Source: an uncultured Muribaculaceae bacterium (GTDB lineage: Bacteria; Bacteroidota; Bacteroidia; Bacteroidales; Muribaculaceae). From it: 26,980 nucleotides of DNA. Under the pieces are notes generated by a model. The model was not told the DNA's origin, made no database searches, and saw only the letters and a list, made by a program, of their open reading frames with translations. Every line of letters begins with the position of its first letter. The stretch's first letter is position 1. The position numbers and the translations under genes were made by a program. The DNA lies in the NCBI GenBank assembly GCA_910584905.1, contig CAJUCQ010000003.1, positions 1-26,980 on the forward strand, in the 5' to 3' direction. Of this stretch, positions 1-7,932 are shown piece after piece.

Positions 1-1
1 C

Positions 2-370
2 AATGCTTTGAGTGCTATCGCTGCTTACTGCTTTTTCCCAAAGAAACCGTCGATCTCTTTGGAGTTTGTGACAGATAACCAGCTAACTTTGTTCTGATTG
101 CTTATATCGAACTCACGTGAGTTTAATGAGTTGAAGAGGGGTATAATAAAATGCAGGGACTACATCTTCAACTTCCTTGAAAATCCGGCCATACCATCTG
201 ACAACAACGCTTCAGAACGTGGAATCCGAAAACTCAAGGTCAAGCAGAAAATATCCGGATGCTTCCGTTCAGAAACCGGTGCCGACGCCTTTCATGCGCT
301 ACATTCTATCGCAGACACAGCATGGAAGAACGGCCAGTCACCTCTGGAGGCTATATTGGCACTCGTCTAA
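2..370 (+). pseudogene. IS66-type transposase, C-terminal remnant
   Basis: The open part (98-370, 90 codons) ends in a typical IS66 transposase C-terminus: the motif IPSDNNASERGIRKLKVKQK carries the conserved DNNA-ER signature around the last catalytic acidic residue, followed by the SGCFRS and ADTAWKNGQSP segments. Full IS66 TnpC proteins are around 400-550 residues, so most of the protein is absent. The same frame is open upstream to base 2 but is interrupted by TGA at 95-97, and the residues before that stop do not look clearly IS66-like, so either a nonsense mutation or a truncation junction lies near base 95. The TTG at 98 is only the first possible start after this stop, not a believable native start. 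Inactive as it stands. The family call is firm; the nature of the break is not. Confidence 0.8.
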
Positions 371-420
371 ACTGATGAGCTAAATCTTCGTATCCTTTGT
401 TTTCGCTGAATAGTTACCAA

Positions 421-458
421 ATATAAAACACGCCGGATTCCCTAAAGAACCCGGCGTG
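421..458 (-). terminator. Intrinsic terminator after nuoN
   Basis: Arms 429-436 (CACGCCGG) and 451-458 pair perfectly over 8 bp; after one mismatch three more pairs extend the stem, leaving a CCTAAA loop. Read on the minus strand the stem is followed by TTTTATAT, so it works for the nuo/atp operon that ends at 479, 20 bases before the hairpin. It also separates that operon from the IS66 remnant. Confidence 0.8.
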
Positions 459-478
459 CCGAATATATATAGTCCTGT

Positions 479-1954
479 TCAGACAAAGAACAAACTCAGC
501 GCCGAATCAGCCGTCATGTCAAGAAGACCGCTGTAAACACAGCTTACAAGACCGAGGAAGATAATACCGGCAACCGTAATCCACAGACCGAGACGCTCCG
601 TGCAAGCCGAACGGAAATTCGGTATCACACACTCCTCCTCGCTGATGAACATTGCCTTCACGACGAGGAGATAATAATACAGCGAAACGATTGTGTTGAT
701 AAGAGCGATGAGCACGAGCACATAAATCGCAGTCGAACCCTGATTGAGAGCGCCCGTAAAGATAAAGAACTTCGAGAAGAAACCCGCGAAAGGAGGAATA
801 CCGGCCAGCGAGAACATCGCAAGCATCATCGCAAACGACAGGCGCGGATTAGTCTTGTAAAGCCCGCGATAGTCATCCATCGACAAACGCCCCGTGGCAT
901 TCTCGATTGCTCCGATAACCCCGAACGCCGCAAGGTTCGAGAAGATGTAAACCAGTATATAATACATCATCGCCGCAACACCCATCGTATTGTATGCGAT
1001 AACGCCGAGCATGATATAGCCCGCCTGCGAAATTGACGAGAACGCAAGGAAACGCTTCATATTACGCTGACGGATGGCAAATAGATTACCAACCGTAATC
1101 GTCAACACAATCAAAGCATAAAGCATCCACTCCCATATCGCACTGTAGACCGTACCGAAAACCTGAGCCATTACAGCCATGAAAGCAAACGCCGTAGCGC
1201 CCTTCGAAATCACCGAAAGATACGACGTCACCGACGTCGGCGCGCCCTGATATACATCCGCGGTCCAAAGATGGAACGGCACAAGCGACAGCTTGAACCC
1301 GATGCCCGCGATTACGAACGCAACAGCGCACACAAGCATCAGATTCATCTCCGACGCAAGCGCCACATAGATATTGCTGAAATAAAGCGACCCCGCAAGT
1401 CCGTAGACAAACGAAAGACCCATCATAAAGATTGCCGACGAAAACACTGCCGTAAGGATATACTTGCCGGCAGCCTCATGGCTCTCCTGATGCTGCTTGT
1501 TCAGCGCCGTCATAGCCGCAAGAGGAAGCGAAGCGCTCTCAAGACCGATGATGAACAAAAGGAAGTGACGAGCCGAAATCATCAGATACATCCCGAAAAG
1601 AGTCACAAGAAGAAGCTCGTAAAACTCTCCGCGACGCATACGCATATCATCACTGTTGGCCCAGCGGATGCTCTGCAAAAGCACTATCACCACGCCGATG
1701 TTGAGAATATTCTTGATAGCCGCAATCACAGGCGATGTCTCATACATCCCCGCGAATGCCGTCGAATCGCCCGACACGCCGAGACACGAAGGACAGAACC
1801 CGGCAACCGTCAGCAAAAGCATCAGCACGGTCGAAACCGCCGGCAACGCCTTCTGCGTCCGCCCCGGCATGAACGTATCGTAAAGAAATACCACAAGAAA
1901 CACGACCAACAGGCCGATTTCCTGCTTCATTATCAAAAACTGTGAGTAATCCAT
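479..1954 (-). CDS. nuoN: NADH-quinone oxidoreductase subunit N
   Basis: A 491-residue polytopic antiporter-like membrane subunit of respiratory complex I, one of three proton-pumping subunits of the membrane arm. The central segment FKLSLVPFHLWTADVYQGAP is the family signature; E139 in the IIGLES context and lysines K221 and K251 match the charged residues of the proton channel. Later segments such as FSLAGIPPFAGFFSKFF are also typical of the MrpA/NuoL/M/N superfamily. The length equals the usual 470-500 residues. It is the last gene of the 18-gene unit, starting 15 bases after nuoM and followed by the intrinsic terminator at 421-458. Subunit N is distinguished from L and M by its length, place at the end of the LMN trio and the DVYQGAPTSV motif. 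Confidence 0.97.
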   Translation of the reverse strand: MDYSQFLIMKQEIGLLVVFLVVFLYDTFMPGRTQKALPAVSTVLMLLLTVAGFCPSCLGVSGDSTAFAGMYETSPVIAAIKNILNIGVVIVLLQSIRWANSDDMRMRRGEFYELLLVTLFGMYLMISARHFLLFIIGLESASLPLAAMTALNKQHQESHEAAGKYILTAVFSSAIFMMGLSFVYGLAGSLYFSNIYVALASEMNLMLVCAVAFVIAGIGFKLSLVPFHLWTADVYQGAPTSVTSYLSVISKGATAFAFMAVMAQVFGTVYSAIWEWMLYALIVLTITVGNLFAIRQRNMKRFLAFSSISQAGYIMLGVIAYNTMGVAAMMYYILVYIFSNLAAFGVIGAIENATGRLSMDDYRGLYKTNPRLSFAMMLAMFSLAGIPPFAGFFSKFFIFTGALNQGSTAIYVLVLIALINTIVSLYYYLLVVKAMFISEEECVIPNFRSACTERLGLWITVAGIIFLGLVSCVYSGLLDMTADSALSLFFV

Positions 1955-1969
1955 TGCAATACCTATCGT

Positions 1970-3475
1970 TTAGTTCAGGCCAAGGACAGCGAAAATCGCA
2001 GGCTTGAAGGTGAAGTTAATCAGATGATTGAAGAAATTCGGGAAACAGCCGATAGCTGCAACGCTGACAATCAGCGTAACCGTCGACAGACGCTCCCACC
2101 ACGTGGCATCACTAAGCTCACGGTGATGCTCGTTGTGAACCGGCCCGAAAAGGAGCTTCCCGACAACACGGAGAATATACACTGCCGTTATCACAATCGA
2201 GCAGCAAGCCGCGATAGTGAACACACGGTGGAACATATCCGAATGCTGGAACGAACCCACGAAAATTGTCATCTCCGACACAAAGCCGCTAAGACCCGGG
2301 AGACCCAGCGAAGCCATACCGGCAATGACATAGCACACCGACAGATAAGGCATAATCTGCATCATACCGCCCATCTCCGTGATGTCGCGAGTATGCGTTC
2401 TGCCATAAATCATACCGATAAGTGCAAAGAAAAGAGCCGTCATCAGACCATGCGACAACATCTGCATGATAGCACCCGTCATCGCTGTCTCGTTCAGCAT
2501 CAGTATCGCAAAGAGAACAAGACCGCAGTGCGACACCGACGAATAAGCATTGATATACTTCAGGTCAGTCTTGACGCACGCGCAGAACGCGCCGTAAACA
2601 ACCGAAATACCCGTCAGAATCAGGAATATCCACGACAGCTCGTGAGCCGCCTGAGGCATCAGATAGATAGCCACGCGGAAACACCCGTAGCCGCCGAGCT
2701 TCATCAGCACACCGGCGTGAAGCATCGACACGGCTGTCGGAGCCGATGCGTGGCCGTCAGGCGACCACGTGTGGAACGGGAACATCGCACCGAGAACACC
2801 GAACCCGACAAACGTCATCGGGAAAAGGAACGTCTGCCACGAATGATCTATCGCACCGTTGCGCGCAATCTCAAGGATATTCCACGTCAGCTCGCCGCCC
2901 TCGGGCGCCGAATGATAATAAATGCCGATAAGACCAAGCATCAGGAAAGCCGAGCCGCCCATAAGCATCAGCGTCAGCTTCATCGCCGAATAATTCTTGT
3001 TCCCGGAACCCCACACACCGATGAGAAGATACATCGGGATAAGAGCAACCTCGTAGAACATGAACATCGTAAACAGGTCAATCGAGATAAAGAACCCGAA
3101 AACCCCCACCGACAGGAGTATCAGCCAAAGGAAAAACTCCTTCGCCTGCTTGATTTCCCACGAAGCGAACGACCCCGCGAAAACAATCACCGACGACAAC
3201 AAAAGCATAGCTATCGAAATGCCGTCGACACCTACTGCAAGATGGATATTAAGCGGAGCGAACCACGTCCAGCTGTCAACAAAGAGCATTGCATCCTCGT
3301 TGCCCCCGGCCCGAAGTCCGAGATACTCCATGAGCACCCACACCGACAGACCGATCAACGCAACCGAACCGGTCACTGCTACCGCACGTATCTGCCGGAT
3401 ATTCTGACACACGGCGAGACCCGCAAGCATCACAAGGGGTATCACCACAAAATAAATCAGTATATTAGAAAACAT
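1970..3475 (-). CDS. nuoM: NADH-quinone oxidoreductase subunit M
   Basis: A 501-residue multi-spanning subunit of the complex I membrane arm, an antiporter-like proton pump. The glutamate of the fifth helix is present (E142 in the FYEVALIPMYLL segment), as is the HTWSPDGHASAPTAVSMLHA signature near residues 235-254 and the following lysine K259 (LMKLGGYG). The C-terminal half carries the expected GLPGLSGFVSEMTIF segment. The length agrees with NuoM of other bacteria. It starts 42 bases after the nuoL stop and is followed by nuoN after 15 bases, the standard L-M-N order. The start at 3475 gives a hydrophobic first helix directly, as expected for this family. Confidence 0.97.
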   Translation of the reverse strand: MFSNILIYFVVIPLVMLAGLAVCQNIRQIRAVAVTGSVALIGLSVWVLMEYLGLRAGGNEDAMLFVDSWTWFAPLNIHLAVGVDGISIAMLLLSSVIVFAGSFASWEIKQAKEFFLWLILLSVGVFGFFISIDLFTMFMFYEVALIPMYLLIGVWGSGNKNYSAMKLTLMLMGGSAFLMLGLIGIYYHSAPEGGELTWNILEIARNGAIDHSWQTFLFPMTFVGFGVLGAMFPFHTWSPDGHASAPTAVSMLHAGVLMKLGGYGCFRVAIYLMPQAAHELSWIFLILTGISVVYGAFCACVKTDLKYINAYSSVSHCGLVLFAILMLNETAMTGAIMQMLSHGLMTALFFALIGMIYGRTHTRDITEMGGMMQIMPYLSVCYVIAGMASLGLPGLSGFVSEMTIFVGSFQHSDMFHRVFTIAACCSIVITAVYILRVVGKLLFGPVHNEHHRELSDATWWERLSTVTLIVSVAAIGCFPNFFNHLINFTFKPAIFAVLGLN

Positions 3476-3517
3476 CGTAATAACAATTTAAGGGTTTATT
3501 TGCACCGTTTCGCCGGC

Positions 3518-5446
3518 TTACAGAACACATGCGGCAGTGATGCCCGCGAGAAGCAACGCGCCGATCAGATAATACCACACATACATCTGCACCTGACCCG
3601 ACTGAAGAGGACGGATAGCCTCCGACGCCTTGCTAGTCACCGTTGCAAACGAATCCATCGTTCCGTCGATGATGTGACGGTCAAACCATGCAAGCGGACG
3701 GCAGATTCCGTCAAAAATGATGCGGTGCGTGATGAATATGTAAAGCTCATCCCAGTAGAAACGGTGATGACACCAGTCCCAAAGGCGCGGAAGCGCGGCC
3801 TTCATCTTCGCCGGAAGCTCATTTTCCTTCATATACATCCGGCGTGCCACAAGGATAGCCACTACCGCAATCACCACACTCGACCCGGCGATAGCCCAGT
3901 CAAGATGGATATCATAAGGCATGCGGTCCCAAGTCACGAAATGACCGAAGGGTATAAACCCGGCCACACAGCTCACGGCGGCAAGGAAAATCAACGGAAC
4001 ACTCATCGTCCACGGCGCATCATGAGGCGCGTGGTGATACTCCGGTTCATTCCACCAGAAAATGAGATAATACATACGGAACATATAGAATGCCGTCAGA
4101 GCCGCAACCATCGACATCCACACGCCGATATAAGGGCTCCACGCATAGCAGGCCGCCAGAATCTCATCCTTCGAGAAGAAGCCCGAGAAAGGCGGTATGC
4201 CGGCGATGGCAAGACAGCCGATAAGGAACGTCCAGCGCGTCACGGGCATATACTTCCGAAGACCGCCCATCGACGTGTAGTTGTTCGAGTGCACGGCATG
4301 GATAAGCGCACCGGCGCCAAGGAACAGAAGAGCCTTGAACATCGCATGCGTAAACAGATGGAACATCGAAGCCATATAACCGAGACCGTGATGCTCAACC
4401 TCGCCGTGACCGGCCGACGCAACCCCGAGGGCCACCATCATGAACGCAATCTGCGATATCGTCGAGAACGCAAGGATACGCTTGATGTCAACTTGTGCGC
4501 AGGCAACCATCGCCGCATAGAACGCCGTCAGCGCACCTACAACAACGATTATCATCGTAGCCGAACCCTCCATCATATATACGGGGAACATACGCGCCAC
4601 GAGGAACACACCCGCAACGACCATCGTCGCCGCATGGATCAGAGCCGACACAGGCGTCGGACCCTCCATTGCGTCAGGAAGCCAGATGTGAAGCGGCATC
4701 ATCGCCGACTTACCCATACCGCCCGTAAAGATCAGCACAAGAGCCCACGTCAGAACCGAAGCACCCATGAAAGTAGCGCCGCCGGTCGATGCGAGAACCC
4801 AAGTCGGGTCGGAAGTCATCTTCACAAAATCGAACGTCTGCGTGTAATACGACAGAATCAGAATACCGATCAGAAAACCGAGGTCGGCGAAACGAGTCAC
4901 GATAAACGCCTTCTTCGAAGCCGACACCGCCGAATGCAGGCGATAATAGAATCCGATCAGAAGATACGACGACGCACCCACAAGCTCCCAGAAGATATAC
5001 ATCTGAAAGATATTCGTGGCAACGACAAGCCCGAGCATCGAGAAGCTGAACAGCGAGAGGAAAGCGTAATAACGCTGGAATCCCTTCTCACCCTCCATAT
5101 ATCCGAGGCTGTAAAGGTGGACCATGAACGAAATCGTCGTAATCACCATCAGCATCATCGCCGAAATGGGATCAAGGAAAAATCCGAGGCTGATCACAAG
5201 CTGCGGCGTAAACGCAAGCCACTCGAGATTGAACACTGTCACCTGAAGACGCATCCCCTCGGCGACAAACTCGGGATTGAAAAAATAGCTGAGCGCCGTT
5301 ATATAGGAAAGCACGAGGGTCGTACCCATACCTGCTATTCCAAGGCCGGCGGCGAGCTTATGGCTCATCTTGCAACCGGCGATGCCGAGTATCAGGAACA
5401 TCGCCAGCGGGATGGCTAAGATTAGGATTGGTAACGTTATATCCAT
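3518..5446 (-). CDS. nuoL: NADH-quinone oxidoreductase subunit L
   Basis: A 642-residue distal membrane-arm subunit of complex I. It holds the channel glutamate E154 (IFWELVGASSYLL) and the signature around residues 245-276, with K246 in GKSAMMPLHIWLPDAMEGPT, then IPPFSGFFSKDEIL further on. The long C-terminus (about 100 residues after the helix bundle, with a WDELY segment) fits the lateral helix typical of NuoL, which explains the greater length compared with M and N. It starts only 5 bases after nuoK ends, so translational coupling is likely. The length matches the family's 600-660 residues. There are no gaps or frame breaks. Confidence 0.97.
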   Translation of the reverse strand: MDITLPILILAIPLAMFLILGIAGCKMSHKLAAGLGIAGMGTTLVLSYITALSYFFNPEFVAEGMRLQVTVFNLEWLAFTPQLVISLGFFLDPISAMMLMVITTISFMVHLYSLGYMEGEKGFQRYYAFLSLFSFSMLGLVVATNIFQMYIFWELVGASSYLLIGFYYRLHSAVSASKKAFIVTRFADLGFLIGILILSYYTQTFDFVKMTSDPTWVLASTGGATFMGASVLTWALVLIFTGGMGKSAMMPLHIWLPDAMEGPTPVSALIHAATMVVAGVFLVARMFPVYMMEGSATMIIVVVGALTAFYAAMVACAQVDIKRILAFSTISQIAFMMVALGVASAGHGEVEHHGLGYMASMFHLFTHAMFKALLFLGAGALIHAVHSNNYTSMGGLRKYMPVTRWTFLIGCLAIAGIPPFSGFFSKDEILAACYAWSPYIGVWMSMVAALTAFYMFRMYYLIFWWNEPEYHHAPHDAPWTMSVPLIFLAAVSCVAGFIPFGHFVTWDRMPYDIHLDWAIAGSSVVIAVVAILVARRMYMKENELPAKMKAALPRLWDWCHHRFYWDELYIFITHRIIFDGICRPLAWFDRHIIDGTMDSFATVTSKASEAIRPLQSGQVQMYVWYYLIGALLLAGITAACVL

Positions 5447-5451
5447 GTGGC

Positions 5452-5763
5452 TCAGAATTTCATTTCGTTAAGAGTTCGGACGTCAACTGTCTTGTTCGAC
5501 CGGAAGATATTGATGATGATAGCGATGGCAAGCGCCGTCTCGGCTGCGGCTATCGCAATGGCGAACAGAGTGAAAAACATTCCCTCCATCGCTTCCGGAT
5601 ACAGATAGCGGTTGAAGACCACAAAATTGATGTCAACGGCATTGAGCATCAGCTCCAGTGAGATCAGCATGGCAATCATATTCTTGCGCGTTATGAAGCC
5701 ATACACGCCGCAGCAGAACATAATCAGCGCGGGTATGAGATAATAGATAACTGTAAATTCCAT
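5452..5763 (-). CDS. nuoK: NADH-quinone oxidoreductase subunit K
   Basis: A 103-residue, three-helix subunit of the complex I membrane arm, related to MnhC/MrpC. Both buried glutamates of the proton path are visible: E37 in the second helix (ISLELMLNAVDINF) and E75 in the third (AAAETALAIAI), corresponding to the pair known from Escherichia coli NuoK. The length is exactly typical. It lies 6 bases after nuoJ and 5 bases before nuoL, the tightest spacing in the operon, which suggests translational coupling of J-K-L. Confidence 0.96.
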   Translation of the reverse strand: MEFTVIYYLIPALIMFCCGVYGFITRKNMIAMLISLELMLNAVDINFVVFNRYLYPEAMEGMFFTLFAIAIAAAETALAIAIIINIFRSNKTVDVRTLNEMKF

Positions 5764-5769
5764 GGTCTT

Positions 5770-6282
5770 TTAACGTTTACGGGCCACAACAACGCCACCG
5801 ATTATACATGCGAGCAATAGAACGGACACAGCCTCGAAAGGCAGAAGATACTGATTCTCTCCCGTGCCCATAAGTGCGGTCCCGAGATCGCTCATCGTTA
5901 GAGACTCCATCGCCGGAAGCGACGCAAAATTGGCGCAGCGGCTCACGAGTGCCCAACCGGCAAGACCGAGCATGCCGAGCGCCCCGACAAAGCCAAGAGC
6001 CTTCGACCGCGAAGTCAGGCGCTCCGAATTGTCGCCCGGGCGGCTCGTCAGAAGTATCGAGAACACAAACAGCACCACGATGCCTCCTGCATACACTGCA
6101 ATCTGAACCGCGCCGAGAAATTCATAGTCAAGCATGAAATACACGACAGCGGCCGCAAAAAGAGTGAACAGCAGGTAGGTGGCGGCGCGAAGGATCTTTC
6201 GGGTCGTGACGGCCAGCACCGAGAAGACTATCATCGACAAAGCGACGACAAAATAAAGAATTATACTTCCTACTGATTCCAT
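5770..6282 (-). CDS. nuoJ: NADH-quinone oxidoreductase subunit J
   Basis: A 170-residue membrane subunit of complex I, with five predicted hydrophobic segments. The third helix carries the typical YEFLGAVQIAVYAGGIVVLF segment, which is diagnostic for NuoJ and includes the region that forms a pi-bulge in known structures. The length matches the usual 160-185 residues. It follows nuoI after 8 bases and precedes nuoK by 6 bases, in the standard I-J-K order. The C-terminus ends with a last hydrophobic helix and two basic residues. Confidence 0.96.
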   Translation of the reverse strand: MESVGSIILYFVVALSMIVFSVLAVTTRKILRAATYLLFTLFAAAVVYFMLDYEFLGAVQIAVYAGGIVVLFVFSILLTSRPGDNSERLTSRSKALGFVGALGMLGLAGWALVSRCANFASLPAMESLTMSDLGTALMGTGENQYLLPFEAVSVLLLACIIGGVVVARKR

Positions 6283-6290
6283 ATGACGGT

Positions 6291-6908
6291 TTATTTATTT
6301 TCTTGTGTTTCGGTGGGAGCGGCTTCACCGGACGCGGCGGCTCCGCCCTCTTTGGCAGCCTTAAGTGCGGCGGCCTTAGCCTTGGCGGCGGCAATCTTGG
6401 CCTCGCGCTCGGCCTGAGCCTTCGCAATCTCCTCGGGAGTGGGCGCCGGCTCTTCCTTCTCCGGAAGATAATTAAGTTGCTTCACAAGCTTGTTGCGGGT
6501 GAACACTGCCTGCTCGAAATCATTGTCAAACTCGATGGCATTCGTCGGACACGACGACACACACATCTGGCAGAACGTACAGCTCCCCAGATCATAAAAA
6601 TACTTGTCCAGCTTTTTCTTCTTCGTGCCGGCAAGAGTGTCCACCATCTTCGTCGCAATCGAAATCGTGCCGTTCGGACACGCACGCTCGCAACTTCCGC
6701 AGGCGATACACTTGTGATTGCCGTCCTTGTCGTAGATAAAACGAAGCTCCGCCCGGAAACGGTCCGCAATATGATGCGTCGTGCGGTTCTCGGGATAGCA
6801 CTCCGTGATTTTAGGGGTTATAAATTCCTTGCCCGTCACCTGCATGCCTTTTACAAGGCTGAGAATGCCGGACCCCAAGGACGAAAAATAGTCTTTTACA
6901 CTACCCAT
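6291..6908 (-). CDS. nuoI: NADH-quinone oxidoreductase subunit I (two 4Fe-4S)
   Basis: A 205-residue peripheral subunit that passes electrons through clusters N6a and N6b towards subunit B. Two complete ferredoxin motifs are present: CIACGSCERACP with C67, C70, C73 and C77, and CTFCQMCVSSCP with C110, C113, C116 and C120. The N-terminal 30 residues form the amphipathic membrane-contacting part. Residues from about 150 onward form an Ala/Lys/Glu-rich tail (EREAKIAAAKAKAAALKAA region) that is not part of the two-cluster fold and looks like a charged helix. It is the first nuo gene after the inserted atp block, 100 bases behind atpG. I see no TAnnTTTG promoter box in that gap. Confidence 0.96.
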   Translation of the reverse strand: MGSVKDYFSSLGSGILSLVKGMQVTGKEFITPKITECYPENRTTHHIADRFRAELRFIYDKDGNHKCIACGSCERACPNGTISIATKMVDTLAGTKKKKLDKYFYDLGSCTFCQMCVSSCPTNAIEFDNDFEQAVFTRNKLVKQLNYLPEKEEPAPTPEEIAKAQAEREAKIAAAKAKAAALKAAKEGGAAASGEAAPTETQENK

Positions 6909-6979
6909 TTTTATATTTACTTTTTCTATTGTTTTCTGTCAAGAAATGTCGCGGACAAGCTGCCCGCCCCTGTCGCCTC

Positions 6980-6996
6980 CCCGGCCCGAAGCCGGG
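6980..6996 (-). other. GC-rich hairpin between atpG and nuoI
   Basis: CCCGGC (6980-6985) and GCCGGG (6991-6996) form a 6-bp GC stem around a 5-base loop in the 100-base gap between atpG and nuoI. On the minus strand it is followed by GAGGCGAC, not by a T run, so it is not a standard intrinsic terminator. It could be an RNA-processing or stability site at the atp/nuo junction, or have no role. Confidence 0.35.
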
Positions 6997-7008
6997 AATG
7001 AAAAAGAG

Positions 7009-7902
7009 TCACTCATCGCGCACCTGACCCCCGACGATGTCGAGAAGCTCGGTCGTGATGCCCTGCTGACGCAGTTTGTTATACTCAAGCTGAAGCTGCT
7101 CGAGAAGTTTGCCCGCATTGTCGTTCGCACTCTGCATCGCCATCACGCGGGCGGCCTGCTCCGACGCGCGATTATGCCCGAACGCCTCTTGCATCTTCGA
7201 CAGAAGATACATCGGTATCACCGTCCCGAAAACGGTCATCGCATCAGGCTCGAACAAATACGGACGCCCCGACGACTTCGACTCGCCCGCAAGCGACTCC
7301 GACGAAACCGGGAGATACTCCTCGCTGACCGCGCGCTGGCGACCCGCCGAAAAATATCGCATGTACACAAGCTCCACGCGGTCCGCCTTGTCAGCGAGAA
7401 ACTCCGCTTCGAAGCCCTTGCCGAAACGCTTCACCGCCTCACCCTCGGTCTTCGAATCGATTCCCTCGGGAAGACTCACGCTCACGCCCGGATTCTTCGC
7501 CGCAAACGCATTCAGTATCTTCGTTATCTTACGGCCTACGGGCACAAGCGTCACGCGCACTCCCGCCCCGTAAGTCTCCCGAAGCTCGGCCATACGACCG
7601 AGAACGTACTTGAACACATTCACATTATATGCTCCGCAAAGACCGTCGTCGCTGCCGAACACCACCAGCACAACACGCCCTACCGACGCATGAGCCGTGG
7701 CGAGAGGCGAACTCACAGCCGCGTCCGACGTCAGCAGATTACCTATTATCGCCTGCACACAGTCCCTGAAAGGCGTAAGACGCTTCAGGATACCCTCGGC
7801 CTTGTGCATCTTGGCCGAAGATATCATCTTCATCGCGCCCGTTATCTTCTCCGAAGACTTTACCGAGCCTATGCGACCTTTTAGTTCTCGTAATGTTGCC
7901 AT
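7009..7902 (-). CDS. atpG: ATP synthase F1 subunit gamma
   Basis: A 297-residue rotor-stalk subunit of F1. The N-terminal helix begins MATLRELKGRIGSVKSSEKI and runs into the MISSAKMHKAE segment, which are diagnostic for gamma; the C-terminal helix ends with LQLEYNKLRQQGITTELLDI. These two helices form the coiled-coil shaft that turns inside alpha3beta3. The length is typical (285-300). It lies 30 bases behind atpA and is the last gene of the atp block; the next gene on the same strand is nuoI, not the beta gene, because beta and epsilon lie at the front of this block as is usual in Bacteroidetes. Confidence 0.97.
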   Translation of the reverse strand: MATLRELKGRIGSVKSSEKITGAMKMISSAKMHKAEGILKRLTPFRDCVQAIIGNLLTSDAAVSSPLATAHASVGRVVLVVFGSDDGLCGAYNVNVFKYVLGRMAELRETYGAGVRVTLVPVGRKITKILNAFAAKNPGVSVSLPEGIDSKTEGEAVKRFGKGFEAEFLADKADRVELVYMRYFSAGRQRAVSEEYLPVSSESLAGESKSSGRPYLFEPDAMTVFGTVIPMYLLSKMQEAFGHNRASEQAARVMAMQSANDNAGKLLEQLQLEYNKLRQQGITTELLDIVGGQVRDE

Positions 7903-7932
7903 CTGATGGTAAACTCTATACGGGGGATTTTA

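Noticed and set aside
2024..5419. Open frame of 1131 codons on the plus strand
   Set aside because: It lies antisense to nuoM and nuoL and is extremely rich in Arg and His with no hydrophobic core; it stays open because the codon use of the genes on the other strand avoids the relevant triplets. No domain is recognisable.
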